From NCBI RefSeq assembly GCF_022008395.1, contig NZ_JAIRBB010000003.1, positions 62,001-126,000 on the forward strand: a stretch of 64,000 nucleotides of DNA, read 5' to 3'. A model generated the notes under the pieces. The model saw only the letters and a list, made by a program, of their open reading frames with translations, did no database searches and was not told where the DNA came from. Positions 42,307 through 51,235 of this stretch are shown one piece after another (position 1 is the stretch's first letter; each line of letters begins with the position of its first letter). The stretch comes from Aequorivita xiaoshiensis (GTDB lineage Bacteria > Bacteroidota > Bacteroidia > Flavobacteriales > Flavobacteriaceae). Both the position numbers and the translations under genes were made by a program.

Positions 42307-42764
42307 TGAAAGATACCGGTATTTCGGATATTGATATTTCAAATTTTCTACCACATCGTAAGCCGATGTTAATGGTAGACTCCGTTGTGGAGATAGACGA
42401 TGATTCTGTGGCAACGAAATTTTATATAGCTGAAGATGGTGTTTTTATAAAAAACGGAACTCTATCGGAAACTGGACTAATAGAAAATGCTGCACAGGCA
42501 GCTTCTGGGGTTGTTGGACAAACATTTTTTGAAAAAGACGACCTAAAAGGAACGGGCAACAAGTTAGTTGGTTATATAAGTGCTGTAAAAAAAGTGGAGA
42601 TACTTCAGTTGCCAAAAGTAGGTGAAACTATTATAACAAAGGCAAAACTCCTTTCACGGTTTGACACAGGCGAAATGACAATGTGTAGTTTAGACACAGA
42701 AACCTATATCGATGAAAAATTAATTGTATCTTCTACTATGAATTTTTTAATACACGAGGTCTGA
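42306..42764 (+). CDS. Hotdog-fold 3-hydroxyacyl-ACP dehydratase with intact His/Glu
   Basis: 152 residues. FabZ-like: LPHRKPMLMVD near 14-24 contributes the catalytic histidine, and GLIENAAQAASG near 59 the glutamate. It dehydrates 3-hydroxyacyl-ACP during polyene formation, probably together with the preceding subunit. Overlaps of one base upstream and a two-base gap downstream tie it into the operon. Relative to housekeeping FabZ it lacks the GHFPG motif, as do the ApeI/ApeP group. Confidence 0.87.
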   Translation: MKDTGISDIDISNFLPHRKPMLMVDSVVEIDDDSVATKFYIAEDGVFIKNGTLSETGLIENAAQAASGVVGQTFFEKDDLKGTGNKLVGYISAVKKVEILQLPKVGETIITKAKLLSRFDTGEMTMCSLDTETYIDEKLIVSSTMNFLIHEV

Positions 42765-42766
42765 TA

Positions 42767-43165
42767 ATGAAAAAGGAAGAAGTACCACAAGATAAGAGTA
42801 ATTTAGAATCTGCAAATTTTCGCGAACTCTGTTATGCGATTGACGAAAATGGTGAATATACCACAGCAAATAGCACTGGTTGGGAACCTAAAACAGTGGC
42901 ATTAAACAATGCTATTGATGAAATAAACGATAGAATTGAAGATGCGAAAAAGCGTGTTTTAGAAGGAAAAACCAGCCCGATAGAATATCATATGGAACTC
43001 CATAAAATGGATGTTGGGATTTTAGCGAGCTATGTTGGATTATGGCAATGGAGGGTAAAAAGACATTTTAAGCCTTCGGTTTTTAAAAAATTAAAAATGA
43101 ATACTTTGCAGAAGTACGCTGAGGTTTTCGAAATTTCAGTCGATGAATTAAAAACTATAAAGTGA
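42767..43165 (+). CDS. Conserved hypothetical protein of the pigment operon
   Basis: 132 residues, no recognised enzyme motif. The middle (about 45-75) is a predicted amphipathic helix (NAIDEINDRIEDAKKRVLEG), then HMELHKMDVGILASYVGLWQWRVKRH near 72-98, and a C-terminal KKLKMNTLQKYAEVFEISVDEL that recalls the last helix of XRE-type DNA-binding domains. No signal peptide. It lies 2 bases after the dehydratase gene and is the last gene before a 160-base gap. A regulatory or assembly role is possible, but only by position. Confidence 0.7.
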   Translation: MKKEEVPQDKSNLESANFRELCYAIDENGEYTTANSTGWEPKTVALNNAIDEINDRIEDAKKRVLEGKTSPIEYHMELHKMDVGILASYVGLWQWRVKRHFKPSVFKKLKMNTLQKYAEVFEISVDELKTIK

Positions 43166-43299
43166 TAATTCTCAACATAGAAAACAATTAATTCCTTTAA
43201 TGAGCACTTTTAAAACTTCGTAATTCATCCAGTTAAAACCTAAATTTTAATCGAATACAAATTGCCGCAACTCTATAAATACGATAGTTGTTTCTTATT

Positions 43300-43307
43300 T
43301 AGATTTG
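43300..43307 (+). promoter_or_regulatory. -7 box inside the pigment operon, before the BtrH-like gene
   Basis: TAGATTTG at 43300-43307 matches TAnnTTTG exactly, but no TTTG is found 17-23 bases upstream. Together with the 160-base gap it suggests a secondary promoter. It also argues against the TTG 43305 start for the next gene, since transcription would begin after it. Confidence 0.4.
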
Positions 43308-43325
43308 TGGTTAAAAACATTAATA

Positions 43326-44345
43326 TTGAAAGAAGAAACCATAATAAATTTTACCCACCATCAAACTGCTCATTGTGAGAACGGGGTAGTTTCAAACTTG
43401 ATGAAACACAACGGCTTTAGCGTTAGCGAGCCTATGGTTTTTGGTATTGGCAGTGGATTGCTATTCTGTTATATACCATTTCTAAAAGTAAATCATGCCC
43501 CTGTAATTACATATCGCGCTATGCCTGGTCATATCTTTAAAAAATTTGCCAAGCGTACTGGTATAAAAATGAAGCGTGAAAAGTTCAGTAATCCAAAAGA
43601 AGCGCAAAGCAAATTAGATGAAAATTTGGAGCGCAACAATCCTGTTGGTTTACAAGTGGGTGTTTATAACCTTTTATATTTTCCTGATGAATATCGTTTC
43701 CATTTCAACGCTCACAATATGGTGGTGTATGGAAAGCAAGATGGCCGTTATTTAATTAGCGATCCCGTAATGGAAGAAGTTACTTCACTTTCTGAAAAAG
43801 AATTGGAAAAAGTGCGATTTGCAAAAGGGGCTTTTGCACCTAAAGGGCATATGTATTACCCTATTTCTTTTCCTGAAAAACTAGAACTTGAAAAAGCAAT
43901 TGTTTCAGGTATTAAAGATACTTGTAAGACTATGCTTGCGCCCATTCCAATTGTAGGAGTGAAGGGAATTAAAACTATTGCAAATTTAATTCGTAAATGG
44001 CCTAAGAAGAAAGGAATTAAAACTGCGAATCATTATTTAGGACAGGTAGTGCGAATGCAGGAAGAAATAGGAACTGGTGGCGGTGGATTCCGATATATTT
44101 ATGCTGCATTTCTTCAGGAATCTGGTAAGTTAATAGGAAATGAAAAACTGATAGAACTTGCAAAAGAAATGACTGAAATTGGAGATTTATGGCGTGACTT
44201 TGCCGTTGAAGCGTCAAGAATTTATAAAAATAGATCGCGAAATGATGCAGGACAATCCGAAAATTATAACCAAGTAGCCAATCAGTTAGACCATATAGCT
44301 GACTTAGAAAAAGTGTTTTTCAAAAAATTAAAAAAGGCAATTTAA
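43326..44345 (+). CDS. BtrH N-terminal domain/DUF4872-like protein
   Basis: 339 residues from TTG 43326 (a frame extension to TTG 43305 exists). The text begins with a papain-like layout, HCENGVVSNLMKHNG with a cysteine near residue 14 followed by GIGSGLLFCYIPF, and has the family's HNMVVYGKQDGRYLISDP near 127-145, where His and Asp complete a Cys-His-Asp triad. BtrH is an acyltransferase in butirosin synthesis that moves an acyl group from ACP to an amine or hydroxyl. Here it could move an acyl group from ACP onto resorcinol or lipid. It precedes an ABC exporter by 39 bases. Start uncertain; function inferred. Confidence 0.78.
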   Translation: MKEETIINFTHHQTAHCENGVVSNLMKHNGFSVSEPMVFGIGSGLLFCYIPFLKVNHAPVITYRAMPGHIFKKFAKRTGIKMKREKFSNPKEAQSKLDENLERNNPVGLQVGVYNLLYFPDEYRFHFNAHNMVVYGKQDGRYLISDPVMEEVTSLSEKELEKVRFAKGAFAPKGHMYYPISFPEKLELEKAIVSGIKDTCKTMLAPIPIVGVKGIKTIANLIRKWPKKKGIKTANHYLGQVVRMQEEIGTGGGGFRYIYAAFLQESGKLIGNEKLIELAKEMTEIGDLWRDFAVEASRIYKNRSRNDAGQSENYNQVANQLDHIADLEKVFFKKLKKAI

Positions 44346-44384
44346 TTAAGTTTTAAAATCCCTCATTGGTATTTAATTCAGTTT

Positions 44385-45128
44385 ATGATACAAATTAATC
44401 AACTTTCAAAAAAATACAAAGGTGCCGAAGTATTTTCGGTTAAAGACCTTGATTTGAAAGTTGAGAAGGGTGAAATTTACGGTTTACTCGGTCCAAACGG
44501 AGCAGGTAAAACCACGCTTATTTCGATGCTAACTTCACTGTTAAAACCAACTTCAGGTACGTTTACTATTGATGATTTAAATTTTAAAGAGCATAAAAAT
44601 GAGCTAAAACAATTAATAGGAATTGTGCCTCAGGAATACGCACTATACCCAACACTTACTGCATATGAGAACTTGGAGTATTTTGGGAGTATGTACGGTA
44701 TAAACGGAGGAGCCTTAAAAAAATCTATCCAGCATCATTTGGAGATTATGGGGCTTTCAAAATTTGCCAATAAGAAAACGGCAACTTTTTCTGGAGGAAT
44801 GAAACGCCGTGTAAACTTAATTGCGGGAATTCTTCATCAACCAAAAGTGTTGTTTCTAGATGAACCAACAGTTGGAGTAGATGTACAGTCGAAAAACGTA
44901 ATTATAGACCATTTAAAATATTTAAACAAGCAGGGAACAACTATTGTTTACACCTCACATCATCTAAACGAAGCTGAGATTTTTTGTACGCGCGTTGCTA
45001 TAATCGACAATGGAGAAATTATTGTTGAAGGAGTCCCTTCTGAATTAATAAACAATCATGTCGCTGCCAACAACCTCGAGGATGTGTTTTTGGCAAGAAC
45101 GGGTAATGCACTTCGAGATTATGCATAA
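44385..45128 (+). CDS. ABC transporter ATP-binding protein
   Basis: 247 residues. Complete nucleotide-binding domain: Walker A GPNGAGKTT near 37, Q-loop IVPQEYALYP near 82, signature TFSGGMKRRVNL near 137, Walker B VLFLDEPTVG near 160 and the switch histidine in VYTSHHLNEAE near 193. It belongs to the ABC-2 type. It overlaps the permease gene by 8 bases. Energises export of a pigment precursor or of a lipid (inference). Confidence 0.93.
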   Translation: MIQINQLSKKYKGAEVFSVKDLDLKVEKGEIYGLLGPNGAGKTTLISMLTSLLKPTSGTFTIDDLNFKEHKNELKQLIGIVPQEYALYPTLTAYENLEYFGSMYGINGGALKKSIQHHLEIMGLSKFANKKTATFSGGMKRRVNLIAGILHQPKVLFLDEPTVGVDVQSKNVIIDHLKYLNKQGTTIVYTSHHLNEAEIFCTRVAIIDNGEIIVEGVPSELINNHVAANNLEDVFLARTGNALRDYA

Positions 45129-46389
45129 ACTTTGGGCTTCAACATACAAAGAATTGCTACTGCTTTTACGCGATTTAGGCGGAATAGCAATCCTTTTCGT
45201 AATGCCAATGTTATTGCTTATAGTTATTACCTTGGTTCAGGATAGTACGTTTAAAACCATAAGCGACATTACAATTCCTGTGCTATTAGTGGATAATGAT
45301 AAAGGGGAAGTTTCTAAGAATATTATAGATAACCTTTCCGAATCTAATTCCTTTCAAATTCTTCAAAAAGACAGTGAAGAAGAAGCGAAAGAAGCTGTTT
45401 TCGCAGGAAAATATCAGCTAGCTATCGTAATTCCTGAAAGTCTCTCTACGTCTCTTCAGAAGAAGGTAAATCAAAATGTTGAAGGAATATTATCCAAATT
45501 TGGATTGGAGGAAGATAGTTTGCTTGTTAAAAAAGAAACTATTCCAGTTAAGGAAGTCCGACTTTACTTTGATCCAGCTACACAAGTGAGTTTTAAGTCT
45601 TCAGTTAAAAATGGAATCGATAAAATGATTTCAAAAATTGAAACCCAAAGTATTTACAAAGCATTTCAATCGGAATTGGGGGAAGACGAAGACGAATCGA
45701 TATTTGATACAGAAAATTTTATTGCTTTCAAGGAAATTTTACCAACTAAGAACAATGAAGAAATTGTTCCAAACTCGGCACAACACAATGTCCCAGCTTG
45801 GACGTTGTTTGCAATCTTTTTCATTATTGTTCCGCTATCAATAAATTTAGTAAAAGAAAAAAATCAAGGAACCTTTGTTCGATTACGAACTCAACCTGTA
45901 AATTATGCCACAGTTTTAGGAGGAAAAACGATAGTGTATTTAGGGGTTTGCCTTATTCAATTTACATTAATGTTGTTGGTGGGAATATATATTTTTCCAG
46001 CCATCGGACTTCCTGTGGTGGATGTAACAGGTAAACTGTTTTTGCTATATGTTGTAGCTATATTTTCAGGATTGGCTGCTATTGGTTTAGGGTTGCTTTT
46101 GGGAACGATAGCAAAAACCCAAGAGCAAGCAGCGCCGTTTGGAGCAACAACGGTCGTAATTTTAGCCGCACTCGGTGGGGTTTGGGTTCCAGTATTTGTG
46201 ATGCCAAAATTTATGCAGTTGATTTCAAAAATATCTCCTATGAATTGGGGCTTGGAAGCATTTTATGATGTATTTTTAAGAAATGTGAGTTTTGTTAAAA
46301 TCCTTCCTGAAATTTCATTATTATTGCTGTTTTTCCTGCTAACAATTTTAATAGCAATAATTTATAATCGTAGTAAAAATGCCGTCTGA
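45121..46389 (+). CDS. ABC-2 type transporter permease
   Basis: 422 residues from ATG 45121, inside the ATPase gene's last codons; an in-frame ATG at 45109 is also possible. One membrane helix near 20-40, a large periplasmic region (about 45-230) and five more helices (about 235-420) form the ABC2_membrane_3 layout, with the conserved GATTVVILAALGGVWVPVFVMP near 338-360 and ISPMNWGLEAFYDVFLR near 370. It pairs with the ATPase just upstream and overlaps the thioesterase gene by 11 bases. Confidence 0.92.
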   Translation: MHKLWASTYKELLLLLRDLGGIAILFVMPMLLLIVITLVQDSTFKTISDITIPVLLVDNDKGEVSKNIIDNLSESNSFQILQKDSEEEAKEAVFAGKYQLAIVIPESLSTSLQKKVNQNVEGILSKFGLEEDSLLVKKETIPVKEVRLYFDPATQVSFKSSVKNGIDKMISKIETQSIYKAFQSELGEDEDESIFDTENFIAFKEILPTKNNEEIVPNSAQHNVPAWTLFAIFFIIVPLSINLVKEKNQGTFVRLRTQPVNYATVLGGKTIVYLGVCLIQFTLMLLVGIYIFPAIGLPVVDVTGKLFLLYVVAIFSGLAAIGLGLLLGTIAKTQEQAAPFGATTVVILAALGGVWVPVFVMPKFMQLISKISPMNWGLEAFYDVFLRNVSFVKILPEISLLLLFFLLTILIAIIYNRSKNAV

Positions 46390-46807
46390 TAAAAATAATG
46401 AAATAAGTTTCACTTCTGAAATACGAGTGCGTTTCACCGAAACCGATCCATTAGGGATTGTTTGGCACGGGAATTATATACAATACTTTGAAGACGGTAG
46501 AGAAGCCTTTGGGCGCGAACACGGTATTTCGTATTTAGAGCAAAAGGCCAATGGATACACCTCACCAATTGTTAAATCTACTTGTGAGCATAAATTACCA
46601 TTGCGATATGGAGATGTAGCAACTATCAAAACCACATTTGTACCCTCGCGTGCAGCAAAAATGATTTTTAAATACAAAATCTATAACCCTGAAGGGAAAG
46701 AAGTATGTGTAGGGGAAACTATTCAGGTTTTTTTAAATGAAGACGGAAAGCTCTCTCTTACAATGCCTGAGTTTTTTGCTAAGTGGAGAGAGAAAATGGG
46801 AGTTTAA
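46379..46807 (+). CDS. 4HBT-type acyl thioesterase (ApeK-like)
   Basis: 142 residues, one hotdog domain. TDPLGIVWHGNYIQYFEDGREAF near 21-43 contains the catalytic aspartate and the HxNY turn of the 4-hydroxybenzoyl-CoA thioesterase group. It would hydrolyse stalled or finished acyl thioesters on ACP or CoA. Overlaps with the permease gene (11 bases) and a two-base gap to the next ketosynthase gene put it in the same transcript. Thioesterases of this type are usual in aryl-polyene loci. Confidence 0.88.
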   Translation: MPSDKNNEISFTSEIRVRFTETDPLGIVWHGNYIQYFEDGREAFGREHGISYLEQKANGYTSPIVKSTCEHKLPLRYGDVATIKTTFVPSRAAKMIFKYKIYNPEGKEVCVGETIQVFLNEDGKLSLTMPEFFAKWREKMGV

Positions 46808-46809
46808 AA

Positions 46810-47958
46810 ATGGCTAAAACATATCTTTCATATAATAATATTTTTTCAAGTCTTGGATTTGATTCTGAAACTGTTATTGAAAAAATGTCTAATGACGTTT
46901 CAGGATTAGATAGATATGACAACAATTCTCTCTTACCTCAACCGTTTTGCGCTTCCTTACTTTCTACCGAGGTAGTAAGAGAAGAATTCAACAAAATATC
47001 AGACGCTTCAAAATATACTAAGCTTGAACAGATGTTAATTCTGTCGTTAAAAAAAGTTTTAGATGCATCTTCGATAACTTTAAATGAGCGGGTTGGGCTA
47101 ATAATTTCGACAACTAAAGGAAATATTGACGTTCTTGAACAAGAAAGTAGTTTTCACGAAAGTCGCTCGTATTTAAGTGAGTTAGGAAAAACCCTAAAGG
47201 ATTTCTTTGGGTTTAAAAGTGAGGCAATAGTCGTTTCTAATGCTTGTGTTTCGGGGGTTTTAGCAATTTCGGTAGCAAAGCGTTTTATTGCTGAAAATAG
47301 ATACGACCACGTTTTTATTACAAGTGGAGATTTAGTTACTAAATTTATATTATCTGGATTTAATTCTTTTCAAGCCCTTTCATCAGAACCTTGTAAGCCT
47401 TACGATAAAAATAGAATAGGAATTAACCTAGGCGAAGTGGCAGCAAGTATTTTGGTTACCTCTTCAAAAATTCACTTAAATAGTGAAGCGGTTGAAATCT
47501 TAGGCGACGCTACTTGCAATGATGCTAATCATATTTCGGGCCCATCACGAACGGGTGAAGGTTTATATAGAAGTGTTAAGGCAGCAATGAAAGAGGCTAG
47601 TATAAAGGCATCAGATGTTGATTACGTGTCTGCACACGGAACTGCTACTGCATTTAACGATGAAATGGAAGCAATTGCATTTAATAGATTACAATTAGAA
47701 AACGTACCTTTAAATAGCTTAAAAGGATATTTCGGACACACTTTGGGTGCTTCTGGATTATTAGAAACTATCGTGGGGATGCATTCCGTAAAGAAAAATT
47801 TACTTTTTTCTTCCAAAGGATTTACCGAACTTGGGGTTTCACAAAATATAAACATAATAACGTCCAATACACCGAAAACCTTGAATGTTTTCCTAAAAAC
47901 TGCATCAGGTTTTGGAGGTTGTAATACAGCAATAGTTTTTCAAAAAACAACCAATTAA
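46810..47958 (+). CDS. Beta-ketoacyl-ACP synthase, second full copy
   Basis: 382 residues from ATG 46810; the frame extends upstream to 46783 within the thioesterase gene. It keeps the triad: Cys in VSNACVSGVLAI near 150, His in SAHGTATAFND near 277, His in KGYFGHTLGASG near 312, though the sequence is more diverged than the other two full ketosynthases and lacks their long conserved N-terminal MxITGMG start. It may act in the first condensation with the aryl starter, as the ApeR type of the aryl-polyene system, but this is not decidable here. Confidence 0.87.
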   Translation: MAKTYLSYNNIFSSLGFDSETVIEKMSNDVSGLDRYDNNSLLPQPFCASLLSTEVVREEFNKISDASKYTKLEQMLILSLKKVLDASSITLNERVGLIISTTKGNIDVLEQESSFHESRSYLSELGKTLKDFFGFKSEAIVVSNACVSGVLAISVAKRFIAENRYDHVFITSGDLVTKFILSGFNSFQALSSEPCKPYDKNRIGINLGEVAASILVTSSKIHLNSEAVEILGDATCNDANHISGPSRTGEGLYRSVKAAMKEASIKASDVDYVSAHGTATAFNDEMEAIAFNRLQLENVPLNSLKGYFGHTLGASGLLETIVGMHSVKKNLLFSSKGFTELGVSQNINIITSNTPKTLNVFLKTASGFGGCNTAIVFQKTTN

Positions 47959-47967
47959 CCAACCATA

Positions 47968-49041
47968 ATGCAAGCAAATAAAAAGAATATTAACGCATTT
48001 GAAGCTTTGGAAGAAGCGCATCGCATAGCCTTTGCGCCATTTGTTTTTCAGGCTTCAGTTTCGCTTCGGAAATTAGGGATCCTAGATTATATCTTTGAAA
48101 ATAGAAAAGGTGGAGGACCTACAGCCGAAGAAATTTCTGAAAAACTTTCACTAAGTTCATATGGTGTGGGGGTGCTTCTTGAAATCGCAGAAACATCAAA
48201 TATCGTTAATAAGTGTGAAGCAGGAAAGTATGAGTTGTCTAAGGTTGGTTATTTTTTAAATTACGACACAACAACAAGCGTAAACCTCAATTTTACTAAT
48301 GAAGTTTGCTATAAAGGGCTGTTCCATTTAGACGATGCTATAAAAACTGGAAAACCTGAAGGGCTTAAAGAATTAGGCGAATGGCCAACTATATACGAAG
48401 GGCTTTCAAAATTACAACCAGAGGAACAAAAAGCTTGGTTCGATTTCGATCATCATTATTCCGATAACATTTTTGATGAAGCGCTTCAGAAGATTTTTCA
48501 AAAGGACATAAAAACCTTATTTGATATTGGTGGGAATACCGGAAAGTTTTCAATTAAGTGTGCCGAATTTAATAAAGAGGTAAACATTACTATTGTTGAT
48601 TTACCTGGACAATTAAAAATAGCTTTAGCCAATGCCGAAAAACGAGGCTTTAAAGACAGCATTACAGGTCACCCAATAGATTGGCTTTCAGAAAATCCAC
48701 AGATACCAACAGACGCAGATCTTATTTGGATGTGTCAGTTTTTAGATTGTTTTTCAGAAGATGAAATTTTAAAAATCTTGAAAACTTGCGCAGACTCGAT
48801 GGATGATAATGCCGAGTTGATTATTGTTGAAACCTTTACAGATAGACAAGCATTTAAGGCTTCGCAGTTTATATTAGAAGCAACTTCACTTTATTTTACA
48901 GTGCTTGCAAATGGAAATAGTAAAATGTACCCTGCGAGTGTATTTATTAAATTGATAGAAGATGCTGGCTTGCAACTACACGAAGATTGCAAAATCGGGG
49001 AGTATCACACTATGCTAGTTTGTAAAAAGAAATCACAATAA
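47968..49041 (+). CDS. SAM-dependent methyltransferase (O-methyltransferase-like)
   Basis: 357 residues. An N-terminal winged-helix dimerisation part (about 10-110, FQASVSLRKLGILDYI and GPTAEEISEKLSLSSYGVGVLLEI) is followed by a Rossmann domain with motif I LFDIGGNTGKFS near 188, IVDLPGQL near 210 and a C-terminal VETFTDRQAF near 288. The layout is that of plant-type and bacterial Methyltransf_2 enzymes that methylate phenolic oxygen or ring carbon. Some flexirubins carry a methyl group on the aryl ring, so a tailoring role fits. It follows the ketosynthase gene by 9 bases. Confidence 0.87.
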   Translation: MQANKKNINAFEALEEAHRIAFAPFVFQASVSLRKLGILDYIFENRKGGGPTAEEISEKLSLSSYGVGVLLEIAETSNIVNKCEAGKYELSKVGYFLNYDTTTSVNLNFTNEVCYKGLFHLDDAIKTGKPEGLKELGEWPTIYEGLSKLQPEEQKAWFDFDHHYSDNIFDEALQKIFQKDIKTLFDIGGNTGKFSIKCAEFNKEVNITIVDLPGQLKIALANAEKRGFKDSITGHPIDWLSENPQIPTDADLIWMCQFLDCFSEDEILKILKTCADSMDDNAELIIVETFTDRQAFKASQFILEATSLYFTVLANGNSKMYPASVFIKLIEDAGLQLHEDCKIGEYHTMLVCKKKSQ

Positions 49042-49093
49042 AGTAGCGTATTTGAACATCTATACAAAGTTGAGATTCTAAAGAATTATAAAA

Positions 49094-49711
49094 TTGACGA
49101 ATAAACTTCACATAAAAAGTTACTCACATATTAAAAGGCAAACTGTCTCAGTAAACGGAAATGTGGTTTTTAAAGGAGATGATGCTGATTTTCCAAACTT
49201 TATAAAAAGTGCGTACAAACACTTGAAGACAAGTTATTCTAAGTTTTTCAAGATGGATAACCTCAGTAAGCTGGCATTTCTAGCGGCTGATACCTTGTTG
49301 ATGCATGAAAGCTTAAGTGAAGAGGAAAACAATATTGCCCTTATACTTTCAAATAAAGCATCGAGTTTAGATACAGATAGAAAACACCAAAAATCAATTG
49401 AAAACCAAGAGGAATATTTCCCTAGTCCGGCAGTTTTTGTTTATACCTTACCAAACATTTGCCTTGGTGAGATAAGTATAAAACACAAGCTTTATTCTGA
49501 GAATAGTTTTTTTATCTTTGACCGCTTCAATGCCGAGCATTTATATCTGTATGCCAATAATTTATTGCAAAATAACAAAGCAGAAAAGGTATTATGTGGT
49601 TGGGTAGATTTTGATGAAAATAGCTATGAAGCTTTTTTATATTTAGTTGAAAGCAAAGGCGAAATAGTACATAACACTGAAGAAATAAACAGATTATATA
49701 ATTTATTATGA
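49094..49711 (+). CDS. Small ketosynthase-like protein (about half a KAS)
   Basis: 205 residues, TTG start. The text recalls the N-terminal half of a ketosynthase: DNLSKLAFLAADTLL near 55, NIALILSNKASSLDTDR near 79, and SPAVFVYTLPNICLGEISIKH near 115-135, which parallels the SPTLFVNTLPNA-GQ-SI segment before the nucleophile. The C-terminal half of the fold and all three catalytic residues are missing. Proteins of the beta-ketoacyl synthase-like N-terminal family of similar size are found in aryl-polyene loci. It overlaps the ACP gene by 4 bases. The role is unknown. Confidence 0.7.
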   Translation: MTNKLHIKSYSHIKRQTVSVNGNVVFKGDDADFPNFIKSAYKHLKTSYSKFFKMDNLSKLAFLAADTLLMHESLSEEENNIALILSNKASSLDTDRKHQKSIENQEEYFPSPAVFVYTLPNICLGEISIKHKLYSENSFFIFDRFNAEHLYLYANNLLQNNKAEKVLCGWVDFDENSYEAFLYLVESKGEIVHNTEEINRLYNLL

Positions 49712-49965
49712 GCGAATTAAAAGAAGAATTAAAGGCAAAAATAATTGAGCAATTAAACCTTGAAGATGTTTCAGTTGAAGAAATTGCTGACGATGACGCA
49801 CTATTTGGCGATGGTCTTGGCTTAGATTCTATTGATGCTTTGGAGCTTATCGTAATGTTGGACAAAGATTACGGTATCCGTTTGAGTGATCCGAAAGAGG
49901 GCCGTAAAATATTTGAATCTGTACAAGTAATGGCAGATTATATAGATGCAAACCGCACTAAGTAA
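49708..49965 (+). CDS. Acyl carrier protein (second of two)
   Basis: 85 residues, acidic. The attachment serine is in GLGLDSIDALELIVML near residue 38, with a short insert FGDGLG before it that separates it from the first ACP. It overlaps the small ketosynthase-like gene by 4 bases and precedes the KAS/KAS-like pair by 67 bases, so it is the likely carrier for that pair. Confidence 0.93.
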   Translation: MSELKEELKAKIIEQLNLEDVSVEEIADDDALFGDGLGLDSIDALELIVMLDKDYGIRLSDPKEGRKIFESVQVMADYIDANRTK

Positions 49966-50032
49966 TTATTGAATTTTGTAGACTGAGGGTAGTTAAAACC
50001 TTATTGAAAATTTTATAAAGTCTCTTGTTTAA

Positions 50033-51235
50033 ATGAGTAAAGGCGTAGCGATAACCGGAATGGGGATTATTTCGGCCATTGGAAACAATGTAGCTGAAAA
50101 CTTTGATGCGCTTATAAATCAAAAAAAAGGAATTACTCGTGTTGATAATATTAAAACCATACAACGCGAAGAAATTATGGTTGGCGAAATTAAATTCACA
50201 AACGATGAATTAATAGCTCAACTAGGTCTTCCACCTGAAAACAATTACTCTCGTACTGCGATGCTAGGTGTTATTGCAGCTAAAGAAGCCATTGCTCAGG
50301 CAGGAATAAGCGATATTAAAAAATACAAAACAGGCATTGTTTCGGGTACTAGTGTAGGCGGAATGGACATGACCGAAAAGTACTATTACGAATATCTCAC
50401 CGAAAAAGAACCTCAAAAATATATTGAAAGTCATCACGCAGGAGATTCTACACAAAAAATTGCAGAGCAATTAGGCATTGAAGAAAGTTTTGTAACAACC
50501 ATAAGTACTGCTTGTTCTTCTGCTGCCAATGCAATTATGTTGGGAGCGAGACTTATAAAATCTGGAAAATTAGATAGAGTAATAGTAGGCGGAGCCGATT
50601 GCCTTTCAAAATTTACCATCAACGGATTTAAAACCTTGATGATTTTAAGCGATACTTTCAACACTCCTTTCGACGAAGATAGAAAAGGACTAAACCTTGG
50701 AGAAGCAGCAGCTTATCTAGTTTTAGAAAGCGATAAAGTAGTTAAAGCTGAAAATAAAAAGATACTCGCTTACGTAAAAGGGTATGGAAATGCCAATGAT
50801 GCATTTCATCAAACAGCATCTTCTGATGATGGTGATGGCGCAACACTAGCGATGAAAAAGGCTTTAAAAGTTGCCAATTTAAATCCGTCTGATATAGATT
50901 ACATAAACGCTCACGGAACTGCAACAGGAAATAACGATCTTTCGGAAGGAAGGGCAATACTTCGCGTTTTTAAGGATGAAATGCCTGAATTTAGCTCAAC
51001 AAAAGCGTATACCGGTCATACTTTGGCAGCCGCTGGAGCGATTGAAGCTGTTTATTCAGTTATGGCATTACAAGAAAATGTAATTTTTCCCAACCTGAAT
51101 TTTAAAACTCCGATGAAAGAATTTAATTTAATTCCACAAACCATATTAAAGAAAAAAGATTTAAATACAGTACTTTCAAATTCATTAGGGTTTGGCGGTA
51201 ATTGTTCAACTGTTATCTATTCAAAAGAAGCTTAA
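50033..51235 (+). CDS. Beta-ketoacyl-ACP synthase, third full copy (ApeO-like)
   Basis: 400 residues. Active KAS with Cys in TISTACSSAANAI near 160, His in NAHGTATGNND near 299, His in KAYTGHTLAAAGA near 334, and C-terminal NSLGFGGNCSTVI. Its stop and the start of the next gene share bases (TAATG), and the next product is a ketosynthase-like protein with no catalytic residues. This active/inactive pair matches a ketosynthase with a chain-length-factor partner, as ApeO-ApeC in aryl-polyene synthesis, which extends the polyene chain. Confidence 0.93.
   Translation: MSKGVAITGMGIISAIGNNVAENFDALINQKKGITRVDNIKTIQREEIMVGEIKFTNDELIAQLGLPPENNYSRTAMLGVIAAKEAIAQAGISDIKKYKTGIVSGTSVGGMDMTEKYYYEYLTEKEPQKYIESHHAGDSTQKIAEQLGIEESFVTTISTACSSAANAIMLGARLIKSGKLDRVIVGGADCLSKFTINGFKTLMILSDTFNTPFDEDRKGLNLGEAAAYLVLESDKVVKAENKKILAYVKGYGNANDAFHQTASSDDGDGATLAMKKALKVANLNPSDIDYINAHGTATGNNDLSEGRAILRVFKDEMPEFSSTKAYTGHTLAAAGAIEAVYSVMALQENVIFPNLNFKTPMKEFNLIPQTILKKKDLNTVLSNSLGFGGNCSTVIYSKEA

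Noticed and set aside
49094-49711. Pseudogene of a ketosynthase
   Set aside because: The frame is intact, overlaps the ACP gene by four bases, and ends cleanly, so it is more likely a real small protein.
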